From contig NZ_VDGT01000016.1 in assembly GCF_006335015.1 (NCBI RefSeq), forward strand, positions 1-64,000: DNA of 64,000 nt. The letters run 5' to 3'. The notes beneath the pieces were generated by a model, which saw only the letters and a program-made list of their open reading frames with translations, was not told the DNA's origin and did no database searches. This document shows positions 1 through 8,358 of this stretch, piece after piece. Source of the DNA: Streptomyces sedi (GTDB taxonomy: Bacteria; Actinomycetota; Actinomycetes; Streptomycetales; Streptomycetaceae). The translations under genes and the position numbers were made by a program. Every line of letters starts with the position of its first letter. The first letter of the stretch is position 1.

Positions 1-87
1 GTGATCCCGCCAGCGGCCACCCCGCTTCGGCGTCCGGTCCGGCAACAACGGCTCAACCCGCGCCCACTGCGCATCCGTTAATGGCAC
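1..87 (-). CDS. IS5-family transposase, N-terminal fragment (cut by window edge)
   Basis: The minus strand encodes 29 codons from a GTG, reading LTDAQWARVEPLLPD followed by RTPKRGGRWRDH. This is the typical N-terminus (DUF4096-like) of the IS5/IS1182-type transposases common in Streptomyces. An in-frame TTG lies two codons further upstream, so the start is uncertain. The catalytic DDE part would lie left of the window, so intactness cannot be judged. Confidence 0.8.
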   Translation of the reverse strand, partial: MPLTDAQWARVEPLLPDRTPKRGGRWRDH

Positions 88-118
88 ACCCAATCCAACG
101 ATCAGATGATCCAAACGA
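1..118 (-). mobile_element. Left-edge insertion sequence, 5' end of an IS5-like element
   Basis: The transposase 5' end is followed by a short AT-richer stretch with a GATCA-GA-TGATC inverted repeat at 100-111. The element must end between here and the methyltransferase stop codon at 125. The outer terminal repeat and target duplication cannot be defined because the other end is outside the window. Confidence 0.5.
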
Positions 119-124
119 AACGCC

Positions 125-1198
125 CTACGGGGCGGCCTGGGCGCGGGGCTTGTTCCGGCGGCGGGCGGCGCGGGTGCGTTCGACGACGAAGACGCCGGGG
201 TGCAGGCCGCCGGTGGAGACGGTGACCTCGCGCAGCAGGCGCACGTTGCGGGTGGCCTCGACGGAGGCGCGCAGCAGTCGCTTGTCCTCGGTGAGCAGCA
301 CGGCGCGGCCCTCGGTGGCGAGCACGCGCTCCAACTCGCCGAGGAAGCGGGGGTAGAGGTGTTGGTTGGTGGCGTGTGAGCCGACCCGCTTGCCGAAGGG
401 GAGGTTGGCCAGGACGCGGTCGACCGTGCGGTCGCGGGCGGGCAGCGCGGCGGCGTCGGCGCGCAGCAGCGTGCCGGTGGGGAAGAGCGGGGCGTTGCCC
501 CGGGCGGCTTGGAGGGCGTCGGTGGAGACGTCGGAGCCGACGAGGGTCAGTTCGTGTCCGGTGTGGGCGGCCTCGACGAGCAGGGTGCCGGCGCCGCAGA
601 ACGGGTCCCAGACGACGTCGCCGTCGCGGGGTTTGAGCAGCCGCACGAGGAGGGCGGCGACCACCGGGTTGGTGGAGGCGGGAATGCGGCGCATTTCGGG
701 GAAACGTCGGGAGAAATAGAGCGCGCCGATCTGGGCGAGCAGCAGTTTTCCGCGGCGGACGATATTCACCTGCCAGTCGCGGGGTGCGTTCCGCCAATTC
801 AGTCCGGATTCGATGGCGCTGCGGAGCGTGTCCCTGTCGGGCAGCGCGTCGACGCGGAATCGGATCGGCTGGTCCTCCTCGGCCAGCAGCCCGATGACGC
901 CGTGCCTCGCGGAGGCGCGCAGGGCCTCGACCGCGTCCGCGTGGTCCGGGGCGCCGCCCTCCCAGGGGCCGAGGACGACGGAGAACGCGGAGTAGAGGCG
1001 GAGTTGGGCCAGGGGGCGCAGGGGGCCTTCCAGGCTGGCGACGACGGAGTCGGGGTAGGTGAGGGAGATCGAGGGAAGGGTGGGCTTTCCGATGTCGTGG
1101 CACTCCTGGAGGAGCCGCTCGGCCACTCCGGAAACCCCCTCCAGATGAACGGAATCCGTCACCGCAACATCGAGCCTGATATCAGGAACCACAGTCAC
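125..1198 (-). CDS. TrmN/RlmL-like RNA guanine-N2 methyltransferase
   Basis: The 357-residue protein has a THUMP-like N-terminal half and a C-terminal Rossmann methyltransferase of the UPF0020 family. SAM motif I reads DPFCGAGTLLVEAA, and the catalytic motif is NLPFG, the variant of N-P-P-Y/F used by TrmN/Trm14-type m2G enzymes. This predicts guanine-N2 methylation of tRNA or rRNA; the target base is unknown. The GTG start is preceded by an AT-richer promoter-like stretch. The gene ends within about 40 bases of the IS transposase start but appears complete, with a basic tail. Confidence 0.75.
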   Translation of the reverse strand: MTVVPDIRLDVAVTDSVHLEGVSGVAERLLQECHDIGKPTLPSISLTYPDSVVASLEGPLRPLAQLRLYSAFSVVLGPWEGGAPDHADAVEALRASARHGVIGLLAEEDQPIRFRVDALPDRDTLRSAIESGLNWRNAPRDWQVNIVRRGKLLLAQIGALYFSRRFPEMRRIPASTNPVVAALLVRLLKPRDGDVVWDPFCGAGTLLVEAAHTGHELTLVGSDVSTDALQAARGNAPLFPTGTLLRADAAALPARDRTVDRVLANLPFGKRVGSHATNQHLYPRFLGELERVLATEGRAVLLTEDKRLLRASVEATRNVRLLREVTVSTGGLHPGVFVVERTRAARRRNKPRAQAAP

Positions 1199-1439
1199 CC
1201 AAACCGAGAAGACACCGACAGAACCGAAGAGTTGACCCTACCACGGGTATTAGCGGCCGAAAGAAACGCGGTCGGCGGAATGACGGCGGCGGAATGTGGT
1301 CCGTTCGGCTACCGGAAAGTAGCGTGCGCGCGTCCCGCTGCCGGGCGCTGCCGGCCCCCGTCGACGGCCTGCTGGTCGGGAGAGGGCGCGGCGTGGAAGT
1401 CGCTGGCGCGGCTCGGGGCAACCGTGGTGTGCTGCGCGG

Positions 1440-1979
1440 ATGTTCGTGGTGCGGAGACTGACGGCGCGGCACGCGGCGGCGGTGCTGGCGTTCGAGCGGG
1501 AGAACCGGGCGTTCTTCGCCGCTTCCGTGGGGGACAGGGGCGACGCGTACTTCGCGTCGTTCGAGGAGCGACATCGCACGCTGCTGGCGTTCCAGGACGC
1601 GGGGACGGACCACTTCCACGTGGTGCTCGACCGGGCGGGGGCCGTGTGGGCGCGGGTCAACGTGACGGAGGTGGGGGGCGGTTCGGCCGAGCTGGGCTAT
1701 CGGGTGGCCGAGGCGGCGACGGGGCGCGGGGTGGCGACGGGGGCGGTGCGCGAGGTGTGCCGGCGGGCGGGCGCCGAGTACGGGTTGCGGGAGTTGCGGG
1801 CGGTCGCCGCGTGGGACAACGTGGCGTCGCGGCGGGTGTTGGCGCGCACCGGCTTCGTGGAGACGGGCCCCGCGCTGGCGGGCGGCCGGCCGGGGGTGGG
1901 GTTTCTGCGGGTGCTGGACGGCGCGGAGGGCGCCGGGGGCGGTGTTAACGAGGTGCGGGGCGGGCCGTCGGGCGGCTAG
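1440..1979 (+). CDS. GNAT-family N-acetyltransferase (RimJ/RimL-like)
   Basis: The 179-residue protein fits the GNAT fold: an ELGYRV strand, an acetyl-CoA loop ATGRGVATGAVRE (R/Q-x-x-G-x-G/A type), then the RAVAAWDNVASRRVLARTGF motif typical of RimJ/RimL-type acetyltransferases. The substrate is not predictable. It ends 9 bases before the next gene on the same strand, so the two are probably co-transcribed. The C-terminal ~20 residues are Gly-rich and probably disordered. GTG at 1446 is an alternative start. Confidence 0.8.
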   Translation: MFVVRRLTARHAAAVLAFERENRAFFAASVGDRGDAYFASFEERHRTLLAFQDAGTDHFHVVLDRAGAVWARVNVTEVGGGSAELGYRVAEAATGRGVATGAVREVCRRAGAEYGLRELRAVAAWDNVASRRVLARTGFVETGPALAGGRPGVGFLRVLDGAEGAGGGVNEVRGGPSGG

Positions 1980-1988
1980 CTTCCGCCC

Positions 1989-2795
1989 ATGGACGAGCGT
2001 GAGTGGCTGCGGCTGAATCGGGAGAACTGGGACGACCGGGTGCGGGTGCACGCGGAGAGCGCCTTCTACGACCTGCCGGGGTTCCGGGCCGGCGCCGACC
2101 CGTTGCGTGCGGTCGAGGTGGCGGAGATGGGGGATGTGGCGGGGCTGCGGCTGCTGCATCTGCAGTGCCACATGGGTCAGGACACCCTGGCGTGGGCGCG
2201 GCGGGGCGCGGAGGTGACGGGCGTCGACTTCTCGGCGGCGGCGGTGGAGGTCGCGCGCGGGCTGGCCGAGGAGGAGGGGCTGGCGGAGCGGGCGCGGTTC
2301 GTGGTGTCGGACGTGTACGCGGCGCGGGAGGCGCTGGAGGGGGAGCGTTTCGACGCGGTGTACACGGGCGGCGGGTCGCTGGTGTGGCTGCCGGACCTGA
2401 CGCGGTGGGCGGCGGTGGTCGCGGACTCGCTGCGGCCCGGCGGCTTCGTGTACCTGGCGGAGTTCCATCCGGTGACGGACATGTTGGACGAGGCGGGTGA
2501 GCGGGTGGTGGGCGACTACTTCGACACGTCGCCGGGGCGCGAGGACCACCCCTACACCTACACGGACGGGCCGGAGTTGGAGCGGACGGTGTCGGTGCAG
2601 TGGCGGCACCCGTTGGGCGAGGTGGTCTCGGCGCTGGCGGGTGCGGGGCTGCGGATCGACTTTCTGCGGGAGCGGCCGACGACGATGTTCCAGCGGTTCA
2701 CGGCGTTGGAGCGCGGCGCCGCCGGGGAGTTCGCGTTCCCGGCGGGCCGGCCCTCGGTGCCGTTGATGTACGCGGTGCGTGCGGTCAGGGAGTGA
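1989..2795 (+). CDS. Class I SAM-dependent methyltransferase
   Basis: This 268-residue protein has a class I methyltransferase core: a degenerate motif I LLHLQCHMGQDTLAWARRGAE, acidic strand-2 end TGVDFS, and a post-core LRPGGFVYLAEFHP. The motif-I form LQCHMGQDT is typical of a family widespread in actinobacteria with no assigned substrate. Its last 11 bases overlap the 3' end of the convergent thioesterase gene. Confidence 0.8.
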   Translation: MDEREWLRLNRENWDDRVRVHAESAFYDLPGFRAGADPLRAVEVAEMGDVAGLRLLHLQCHMGQDTLAWARRGAEVTGVDFSAAAVEVARGLAEEEGLAERARFVVSDVYAAREALEGERFDAVYTGGGSLVWLPDLTRWAAVVADSLRPGGFVYLAEFHPVTDMLDEAGERVVGDYFDTSPGREDHPYTYTDGPELERTVSVQWRHPLGEVVSALAGAGLRIDFLRERPTTMFQRFTALERGAAGEFAFPAGRPSVPLMYAVRAVRE

Positions 2796-3531
2796 GTGTG
2801 GCGAGGTGCTCGCGGATGGCGGTGATGACGGCGGGCGCCTGGTCGTTGAGGTAGAAGTGGCCACCGGTGAAGGTGGTGAGGCGGAAGTCCCCGGTGGTGT
2901 GGAGCTTCCAGTCGCGCGCCTCGTCGAGGGTGGCGAGGGGGTCGTCGTCGCCGACGAGGGTGAGGATCGGGCAGCCGAGGACGGGGCCCTCGGTGTGGCG
3001 GTAGGTCTCGACCGCCTGGTAGTCGGCGCGGACGGCGGGCAGCACCATGGCCTGGATCTCGGGGTCGTCCAGGAGCTGGGTGTCGGTGCCGCCGAGGCGG
3101 CGGATCTCGGCGAGGACGCCGGCGTCGGTGCGCTGGTGGACGTCCTCGTCACGGTGGCGGCTGGGCGCGCGGCGGCCGGAGGCGATCAGGGTCAGCGGCG
3201 GGGTGCCGGCCTTGGTGAGGCGCCTGGCGGTCTCGTAGGCGACGGTGGCGCCCAGGCTGTGGCCGAAGAAGGCGAGCGGCCGGTCGGTGTAGGGCTCGAC
3301 GGCTTCGGCGACGCCGTCGGCGAGGCCGTCGATGGTGTGCAGCGGCGGCTCGGTGCGGCGGTTCTGCCGGCCCGGGTACTGGATGGCCAGCACCTCGATG
3401 TCGGGGCTGAGCGCCGCCGACACGGGGTGGTAGTAGCTGGCGGCCCCGCCGGCGTGGGGCAGGCAGACGAGGCGGACGGGTGCCTCGGGCTGCGGGTGGA
3501 ATCGTTGGACCCATGCGCTGGTGGTGGCCAC
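2785..3531 (-). CDS. Type II (editing) thioesterase, alpha/beta hydrolase
   Basis: The 248-residue protein matches the GrsT/TEII family that removes misloaded acyl groups from PKS or NRPS carrier proteins. Visible are the CLPHAGGAA oxyanion region, the nucleophile elbow GHSLG (Ser about 92), GDDDPLA carrying the acid, and the GGHFYL histidine. The start is a GTG. No PKS or NRPS gene lies in the window, so its partner is elsewhere or it acts generally. Convergent 11-base overlap with the methyltransferase. Confidence 0.9.
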   Translation of the reverse strand: MATTSAWVQRFHPQPEAPVRLVCLPHAGGAASYYHPVSAALSPDIEVLAIQYPGRQNRRTEPPLHTIDGLADGVAEAVEPYTDRPLAFFGHSLGATVAYETARRLTKAGTPPLTLIASGRRAPSRHRDEDVHQRTDAGVLAEIRRLGGTDTQLLDDPEIQAMVLPAVRADYQAVETYRHTEGPVLGCPILTLVGDDDPLATLDEARDWKLHTTGDFRLTTFTGGHFYLNDQAPAVITAIREHLATLTP

Positions 3532-3661
3532 CGCGTCCCCCTGTCTCGGTGTGGTGTGGCGGCGCGACGCCGGGCTGTGCGTCGGGCCCGCGTATCAATG
3601 TACGTGAGGCGTCGGGGAGTTGGGCGTGCGTTCCTTCCCGCTGGTGGTGGCGGGTGCGCGG

Positions 3662-4606
3662 TCAGCGGCGGCTGCCGAGCTCGGCGAGGTACTTGTTGTA
3701 CGCGGCCAGCTCGGCGTCCCCGTCGCGCTCGGCGGCGCGGTCGAGGCGGCGGGAGGCGCGCTGCTCGGAGACGTACCACTGGAAGACGAGGGCGAGGAGA
3801 ACGATGACGGTGGGGATCTCGCTGAACGCCCAGGCGATGCCGCCGGCGGCCGACTGGTCGGCGAGGGCGTCGGTGCCGAGCGAGGCGGGGATCTCGGCGT
3901 AGGTGTCGATGAGGGGTTCGCTGGCCATCATCAGGGCGATGCCGAAGAAGGCGTGGAACGGCATGGTGGCGAAGAGTTCCAGCATCCGCATGAGGTGGCC
4001 GGCGCGGCGGGGGCCGGGGTCGACGCCCATGATGGGCCAGAAGAAGACCAGGCCGACGGCGAGGAAGTGGAGCATCATCGCGCGGTGGCCGAGTGCGCTG
4101 CCCATGAGGAAGTCGAAGAGCGGCGTGAAGTACAGGGCGTAGAGGCTGGCGATGAAGAGCGGGATGGTGAACAGCGGGCTGCTGACGGCGCGGACGTAGT
4201 GGCTGTGCAGCAGGGTGACGAGCCATTCGCGTGGTCCCCTGCGTCCCCGGCCGGCGGTGGGCAGGGCGCGCAGCAGGAGGGTGACGGGGGCGCCGAGGAG
4301 CAGCAGGATCGGGGAGACCATGCTGATCACCATGTGCTGGATCATGTGGGCGCTGAAGAGCACCATGCCGTAGTCGTTGAGCCGGGTGGCGGTGACGGCG
4401 GCGACGGACAGGACGCCGAGGGTGAAGGCGACGACGCGGCCGGCGCCCCAGCTGTCGCCGCGGCGCCTCAGGCGGACGACGCCGATGCCGTAGAGGGCGA
4501 GGACGAGGAGGCAGCCGAGGAGGAAGACGGAGTCGCCGCCGAGTTCGAGCGCGCGTCCCGGTGTGAGGGGTGGCAGGTCACCGTGGCCGCCGTGTTCGTG
4601 CCCCAT
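3662..4606 (-). CDS. ctaG: CtaG-family cytochrome c oxidase assembly protein
   Basis: This multispanning membrane protein (about seven hydrophobic segments) belongs to the caa3-CtaG family linked to copper delivery to cytochrome oxidase. Conserved features include LFSAHMIQHM, LHFLAVGLVFFWPI and MPFHAFFGIALM, with histidines in membrane segments. I start at the ATG encoding MGHEHGGHG, which has GGGAG just upstream; a longer reading frame adds 12 residues without support. The His-rich N-terminus could bind copper. Confidence 0.85.
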   Translation of the reverse strand: MGHEHGGHGDLPPLTPGRALELGGDSVFLLGCLLVLALYGIGVVRLRRRGDSWGAGRVVAFTLGVLSVAAVTATRLNDYGMVLFSAHMIQHMVISMVSPILLLLGAPVTLLLRALPTAGRGRRGPREWLVTLLHSHYVRAVSSPLFTIPLFIASLYALYFTPLFDFLMGSALGHRAMMLHFLAVGLVFFWPIMGVDPGPRRAGHLMRMLELFATMPFHAFFGIALMMASEPLIDTYAEIPASLGTDALADQSAAGGIAWAFSEIPTVIVLLALVFQWYVSEQRASRRLDRAAERDGDAELAAYNKYLAELGSRR

Positions 4607-4671
4607 CGTGTCACTCCCTGTGCTGTGCGCGGTACACCGCAACCTTAGGGAACGCGCCGGTGGGGGCGGTG

Positions 4672-4698
4672 GCCGGGGTCCCTCGTCGGGGCCCCGGC
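4672..4698 (-). terminator. Hairpin downstream of gatD
   Basis: An 11-base stem with one mismatch (GCCGGGGTCCC against GGGGCCCCGGC, TCGTC loop) lies 7 bases past the gatD stop codon. It has no T-tract, as is usual for actinobacterial terminators. Confidence 0.55.
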
Positions 4699-4705
4699 GG
4701 GGGTG

Positions 4706-5434
4706 TCAGGCGGGGGCGGTGGCGGCGGCGATGCGCTCGGTGCGCAGGGCCTCGTACCAGCGGTCGTCGACGGGGGGCAGGGCGTTGACGTCGAGGGTGA
4801 GCTTGACGAGGAGGTCGGCGACCTGCGGGTTGCGGGCGAGGACCGGGCCGTGCATGTAGGTGCCGAAGACGGTGCCGTTCCAGGCGCCCTCGGTGCCGTC
4901 CCCGGTGCCGTTGCCGTTGCCGAGGCGGACCTGGGCGAGGGGGCGGGCGGCCGGGCCGATGCGGGTGATGCCCTGGTGGTTCTCGAAGCCGGTGAGCTGC
5001 GGCAGGCCGAGCTGGGGGTCGATGTCGCCGAGGACGTCGCCGACGCAGCGTTCGCCGGTGCCGCGTTCGCTGATGACGTCGAGGAGGCCGAGGCCCTGCT
5101 GGCGCTCGCCGAGGTCGTTGATGAACTCGTGGCCGATGATCTGGTAGCCGGCGCAGACGGAGAAGATGATGGCGCCGTTCTCGACGGCGCGGGTGAGGCC
5201 GCCGTCGCGCAGCAGGCGCTCGGCGGCCAGCCGCTGGGGGCGGTCCTCGCCGCCGCCGATCAGGTAGATGTCGCCGGAGGTGGGCAGCTGCTGGTCGGAG
5301 CGGACGTCGACGCGTTCGACGCGCAGGCCGCGCTGCTGGGCGCGGCGTTCGACGACGAGGACGTTGCCCTGGTCGCCGTAGGTGCTCAGGAGGTCGGGGT
5401 AGACCCAGACCAGGCGGAGCCCTGAGTTGCTCAT
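4706..5434 (-). CDS. gatD: Lipid II isoglutaminyl synthase, glutaminase subunit GatD
   Basis: This 242-residue class I glutamine amidotransferase of the CobB/CobQ type supplies ammonia to MurT, amidating the D-Glu of lipid II to D-isoglutamine. The nucleophile Cys is at about 94 (SVCAGYQIIG) and the catalytic His at about 185 (TYMHGPVLARNP). The start is the ATG encoding MSNSGLRLVWVYPDLLSTYGD, with AGAGG upstream. It follows murT on the same strand with a 56-base gap, as in most actinobacteria and firmicutes. Confidence 0.93.
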   Translation of the reverse strand: MSNSGLRLVWVYPDLLSTYGDQGNVLVVERRAQQRGLRVERVDVRSDQQLPTSGDIYLIGGGEDRPQRLAAERLLRDGGLTRAVENGAIIFSVCAGYQIIGHEFINDLGERQQGLGLLDVISERGTGERCVGDVLGDIDPQLGLPQLTGFENHQGITRIGPAARPLAQVRLGNGNGTGDGTEGAWNGTVFGTYMHGPVLARNPQVADLLVKLTLDVNALPPVDDRWYEALRTERIAAATAPA

Positions 5435-5490
5435 GGTCGCTGTCGTTCCTCTCGGTCGTCCGGGGGCGTTCGTCGGTGGCCGTGGCGGCG

Positions 5491-6732
5491 TCAGTTGCCG
5501 ACGGTGCGGCGCAGGTCCTGGAACGCGGTGTAGTTGGCGATGGCCTCGATGCGGCCGGCGGGCAGCTGGGCGATGGCCTGGTCGAGGGTGTCGTAGACGC
5601 CGAAGTCGACGTTGGCGACCTCCAGCCGGACCGCGAGGTCGAGGCGGCGGTCGCCGATGACGGCGACGGGGCGGCCGGCGAGGCGGGTGTAGTCGACGTC
5701 CCACAGCCAGGAGGTGTCGGTGCCGTCGGCGCCGCGGGCGTTGACGGACAGCAGCACGGGGGCGGGGGCGGGGTCGATGAGGGAGAACGTCTCCAGCCAG
5801 CCGGCCGGGTTCTTGGCGAGGAGGAGGCGGATGTCGCGGCCCTGGTAGCTGACGACGTCGTAGCGGCCGGCGACGGCGGCGACGGACTCCATGCGCTGGA
5901 GGGCGACCTGGGGGTGGATGCCGAACGCGGCGGCGACGGCCGCGGCGGTGGTGGCGTTGGCCTGGTTGGCGCGGCCGGGGAGCTGGAGGCGGATGGGCCA
6001 GGCGGAGCCGTGCGGGTCGATGACCTGCCCGTGGGAGAGGACCCAGGTGGGGGCGGGGCGGCCGAAGCCGCACTCGCCGCAGGCCCAGTTGGTGTCGTCG
6101 GGGCGGTGCATGACGCCGCCGCAGGCGGGGCAGGACCAGGCGTCGTCCTTCCACTCCTGGCCGGCGGCGACCCACACGACGTTGGCGGAGGAGGAGGCGG
6201 CCCAGACGACGAGGGGGTCGTCGGCGTTGGCGACGACGGTGGCCTTGGAGTCCTGGAGGCCCTCGCGCCAGCGTTCGGCGAGCATCCGGGTCTCCGCGGC
6301 GCGGTCGAGCTGGTCGCGGGAGAGGTTGAGCAGCGCGACGATCTTGGGGTGGACGTCCTCGGCGACGCTGGTGAGGTACTTCTCGTCGACCTCGATGACG
6401 CCGTAGCGGGCCTCGGCTCCGCCGGAGAGGGCGGAGGTGATGCCGGCGGGCATGTTGGCGCCGAGCGCGTTGGAGACGACGGGGCCGCCGGCGCGCAGGG
6501 CCTCGGCGATGAGCCGGGTGGTGGTCGTCTTGCCGTTGGTGGCCGAGACCAGGACGACGTCCAGGTGGCCGGCGAGGCGGGCGAGCAGCTCGGGGTCGAC
6601 GCGCAGGGCGACCTTCCCCCCGATCACCGACCCGCTGCCTCGGCCGGCTGCCCGGGAAACGGCCGCCGCGGCCTTGCCCGCCGTCACGGCGAACTTGGCG
6701 CGCGCGGACAACGGCTGGGTGCTGTCTGCCAT
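5491..6732 (-). CDS. murT: Lipid II isoglutaminyl synthase, Mur ligase subunit MurT
   Basis: The 413-residue Mur-ligase homologue has the ATP-binding loop ATNGKTTTT at about 64-72. An inserted four-cysteine zinc ribbon (CPAC and CGEC at about 201-221) is characteristic of MurT. The C-terminal DUF1727 domain contacts GatD. The start ATG has a strong GAGGAGGAAG ribosome site; a longer ORF upstream is not used. With GatD it amidates the peptidoglycan stem peptide at the cytoplasmic face of the membrane. Confidence 0.95.
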   Translation of the reverse strand: MADSTQPLSARAKFAVTAGKAAAAVSRAAGRGSGSVIGGKVALRVDPELLARLAGHLDVVLVSATNGKTTTTRLIAEALRAGGPVVSNALGANMPAGITSALSGGAEARYGVIEVDEKYLTSVAEDVHPKIVALLNLSRDQLDRAAETRMLAERWREGLQDSKATVVANADDPLVVWAASSSANVVWVAAGQEWKDDAWSCPACGGVMHRPDDTNWACGECGFGRPAPTWVLSHGQVIDPHGSAWPIRLQLPGRANQANATTAAAVAAAFGIHPQVALQRMESVAAVAGRYDVVSYQGRDIRLLLAKNPAGWLETFSLIDPAPAPVLLSVNARGADGTDTSWLWDVDYTRLAGRPVAVIGDRRLDLAVRLEVANVDFGVYDTLDQAIAQLPAGRIEAIANYTAFQDLRRTVGN

Positions 6733-6945
6733 CGGTTTTCTTCCTCCTCGCCCTCGAACAGAGGCCAGCCTATCGACCTCTGGGGCGGGTGCCGCACCGT
6801 GGCGCGGTCGGGGGCGCTGACGGGGTGTGAGTTCGTCACGACGAGGGGGGCTTTCCCCCATATGACCTTTTCAACTGATATTTGACTTTCGAGGCGCTTA
6901 GAGTGCTTCTCAGAACGCCGTCGGCCGCTTGGGGAGTGAGTTCTC

Positions 6946-7140
6946 ATGGTCCTGTCCATCTCGGGAGTCGTGCTGCTGGGGATCGTGGTGCTCCTCTTCT
7001 TCCGCAAGGACGGGCTGAAGCCGTCGCACGCGGTGGTCTGCGCCCTCTTCGGTTTCTATCTGGCGGGCACCTCGGTGGCGCCCGGCATCCACGAGGGCGG
7101 GGCGCGGATCGCGCAGATGCTCGGCGGGATCGCGCTGTAG
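6946..7140 (+). CDS. Small membrane protein next to an FtsK-like gene
   Basis: This 64-residue protein has an N-terminal membrane helix (VLSISGVVLLGIVVLLFF), a short RKDGLKPSH linker and a second hydrophobic segment. Similar short proteins accompany FtsK/TraB-type genes in Streptomyces chromosomes and integrative elements; this association is from memory. The ATG has a GGGGAGTGAG site. The upstream gap (6850-6945) is unusually AT-rich and includes a TTGACT. Function unknown. Confidence 0.7.
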   Translation: MVLSISGVVLLGIVVLLFFRKDGLKPSHAVVCALFGFYLAGTSVAPGIHEGGARIAQMLGGIAL

Positions 7141-7170
7141 CCGGCGCGCGGTGCGGACGAGGAGCGCGCG

Positions 7171-8349
7171 GTGCGGGCGACGGCGGACGAGAGGGAGCGG
7201 CGGGGGGCGTTGGGGTGGCTGGCGTGGCTGCCGTGGGTGGTGCTGCGGGGGCTGACGCGGATGGCGGTGGCGGCGTGGTGGTGGGGTGCGCGGGGGCGGC
7301 GGCGGTTGCCGGCCGCCGCGGGGGCGGTGGCGCTGTGCGGGGTCGCGCTGTGGCTGCCGGCGGTGGGGGCGTGGCTGGTGGCGGCGTTGGTGGCGGGGGC
7401 GGCGGCGCTGGGGTGGCGGGAGGCGACGCCCGACTGGTGCGCGCCGGAGTCGTGTGCGGACGGGGCGGTGGAGCCGGAGGGCGGGGCGGCCGGGGGGTGG
7501 CCGGCGGAGGTGGTGGCGCAGCGGTTCGTCGCGGGGGTCGGCGAGGTGGTGCTGGGGTGCACGGACCGCTCGGCCGCGGACCGCACGGTGCCGGCCGTGG
7601 GCGCGGGGGGCGTGACGGAGGTGGCGCCGCTGCTGTGGCGGACGGGGCCGCGTTCCGGGGAGCCGCATCTGCTGGCGGTGGGCGCGCCGGGCGCCGGGGG
7701 GACGGGGCTGCTGCGGGCGGTGGCGTTGCAGGCGTTGGGGTGGGGTGAGGCGGTGCTGGTGGACGGCGGCGGGTCGGGCGGTTTCGGCTGCTTCGCCGGG
7801 CGGGCGGGGGTGTGGGGGGTGGAGTCGACGCCCGAGGGCGCGGTGACGGGGTTGGCGTGGGTGGCGCGGGAGACGGAGCGGCGGCTGTTGTTGGACGTGG
7901 GGGAACGGGCGGAGCTGCCGCCGTTGTGGCTGCTGGTGGACCGGCCGGTGCTGCTGGCGCACCGGGCGTGGGCGGCGGGGGCGGGTGACCCGAGCGGCTG
8001 GCTGGACGTGCCGCTGCGGTACGGGCGGGAGGCGGGGGTGACGGTGGCGCTGGCCGAACAGGTGGGCGTGTGGGAGAGGTTGGGCGACGGGGTGCTGGGG
8101 TGTCTGCGGGCGCGGGTGGCGTTGGGGGCGCTGGACGGCGCGCAGGTGTCGGCGGTGCTGGGGCGGACGCCGCCGGGGGCCGCCGGGGCGGTGGGGGCGG
8201 GGTACGCGCGGTTGGGTGCGGGGCCGGTGTGCCGGCTGCGGGTGCCGGCGACGCCGGACCCGTGGGATGACGCGGCGGAGCCGGAGCATCGGCGCGCGGT
8301 GTGGCGGCTGTTGCCGGCTCCGTCGGGGACGGGCGTGGAGCAGGTCTGA
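7171..8349 (+). CDS. FtsK/TraB-like membrane pseudo-ATPase
   Basis: The 392-residue protein has two or three membrane segments (about residues 15-90), then a domain resembling the FtsK/SpoIIIE translocase core but degenerate. The P-loop position reads GAPGAGGTGLL, lacking the invariant lysine. A Walker-B-like LWLLVD follows. The C-terminal part keeps the FtsK-like order (RYGREAGVTVALAEQ, then LRARVALG). I infer a non-ATPase relative or relic of a DNA translocase. It lies 30 bases after the small membrane gene, probably one operon, with GAGGAG before its GTG. Confidence 0.6.
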   Translation: MRATADERERRGALGWLAWLPWVVLRGLTRMAVAAWWWGARGRRRLPAAAGAVALCGVALWLPAVGAWLVAALVAGAAALGWREATPDWCAPESCADGAVEPEGGAAGGWPAEVVAQRFVAGVGEVVLGCTDRSAADRTVPAVGAGGVTEVAPLLWRTGPRSGEPHLLAVGAPGAGGTGLLRAVALQALGWGEAVLVDGGGSGGFGCFAGRAGVWGVESTPEGAVTGLAWVARETERRLLLDVGERAELPPLWLLVDRPVLLAHRAWAAGAGDPSGWLDVPLRYGREAGVTVALAEQVGVWERLGDGVLGCLRARVALGALDGAQVSAVLGRTPPGAAGAVGAGYARLGAGPVCRLRVPATPDPWDDAAEPEHRRAVWRLLPAPSGTGVEQV

Positions 8350-8358
8350 GGGTTCGCC

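Noticed and set aside
2785..3531. Type II thioesterase as evidence of a PKS/NRPS cluster.
   Set aside because: No carrier, ketosynthase or condensation gene is visible anywhere in the window.
4706..6175. A 489-residue ORF that looks like GatD with a long N-terminal extension.
   Set aside because: The extra part is the shifted frame of murT, is Arg/Pro-rich and lacks any motif; GatD has its own start and ribosome site at 5434.
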